A stretch of 61,850 nucleotides of DNA from an uncultured Elusimicrobia bacterium (GTDB lineage Bacteria; Elusimicrobiota; Elusimicrobia; Elusimicrobiales; UBA9959), in NCBI GenBank assembly GCA_903879915.1, contig CAIRNJ010000045.1, positions 1 to 61,850 on the forward strand, in the 5' to 3' direction. Positions 61,850-61,850 of the stretch are shown here, piece after piece. The notes below the pieces were generated by a model. It made no database searches. It was not told the origin of the DNA and worked only from the letters and a program-made list of their open reading frames with translations. Positions within the stretch are counted from its first letter, which is position 1; the number at the start of each line of letters is the position of its first letter. A program made the position numbers and the translations under genes.

Positions 61850-61850
61850 C

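Overview
The window is GC-rich bacterial chromosome from a diderm (Gram-negative-type) organism. It carries several predicted outer-membrane barrels, LolA, an ExbB/ExbD/TonB set and periplasmic TlpA-type redoxins. The mix of a catalytically eroded PriA, pyruvate phosphate dikinase, a CIRCE-controlled groESL operon, an RMD1/YagE-type protein, GYF_2-like and GGDEF/receiver proteins and many Ala/Pro-rich linkers fits an uncultivated lineage such as Elusimicrobiota. That assignment is inference, because no rRNA is present.

Layout. 1-9150, mostly minus strand: priA-like, family-4 uracil-DNA glycosylase, rpoZ, gmk and ppdk in a tight run, then a small membrane protein and an oligopeptidase B-like S9 peptidase. 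9151-20215: a consensus promoter drives two TlpA-like redoxins and an RMD1-family protein. These converge on a minus-strand glutamine synthetase / M23 peptidase pair. Next comes a three-gene envelope operon of unknown function (barrel plus two exported proteins that appear to share an NTF2-like domain). 20216-28718: rpsO-pnp, a biotin carrier protein with a small winged-helix protein, then ftsK-lolA-pgsA-pgpA and an exported protein, many of them translationally coupled. 28942-38040: a TPR protein and, divergently, a five-gene phosphosignalling operon (receiver-GGDEF, two Ser/Thr kinases, PP2C phosphatase, FHA protein).

38041-44454: groESL behind two CIRCE-like operators, a small tail-anchored protein made of two repeats, an MFS transporter, YggS, DUF167 and MtnA. 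44528-53443: a GYF_2/coiled-coil protein, a long operon (exbB, exbD, tonB, two paralogous small membrane proteins, an epimerase, a NarL-type kinase and regulator), amtB, and an exported barrel followed by a tiny Gln/Asn-rich protein. 53577-61339: a complete kdpFABCDE potassium system, including a 27-residue KdpF. 61431-61520 is tRNA-Ser(GCT) on the minus strand.

The most unexpected non-coding material is two families of structured repeats. One is a roughly 130-160 bp palindromic element present twice (28777-28910 and, inverted, 40652-40808), each time between convergent genes. Its two copies differ mainly by changes that preserve base pairing. The other is a roughly 70-bp hairpin-containing repeat present twice in tandem beside the tRNA (61523-61592 and 61714-61781), again with a pairing-preserving swapped stem. 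The main protein-level oddities are the pseudohelicase-like PriA, the Gln/Asn-rich CCC-ending peptide, the tandem FHA protein, and the envelope operon at 14626-20151.
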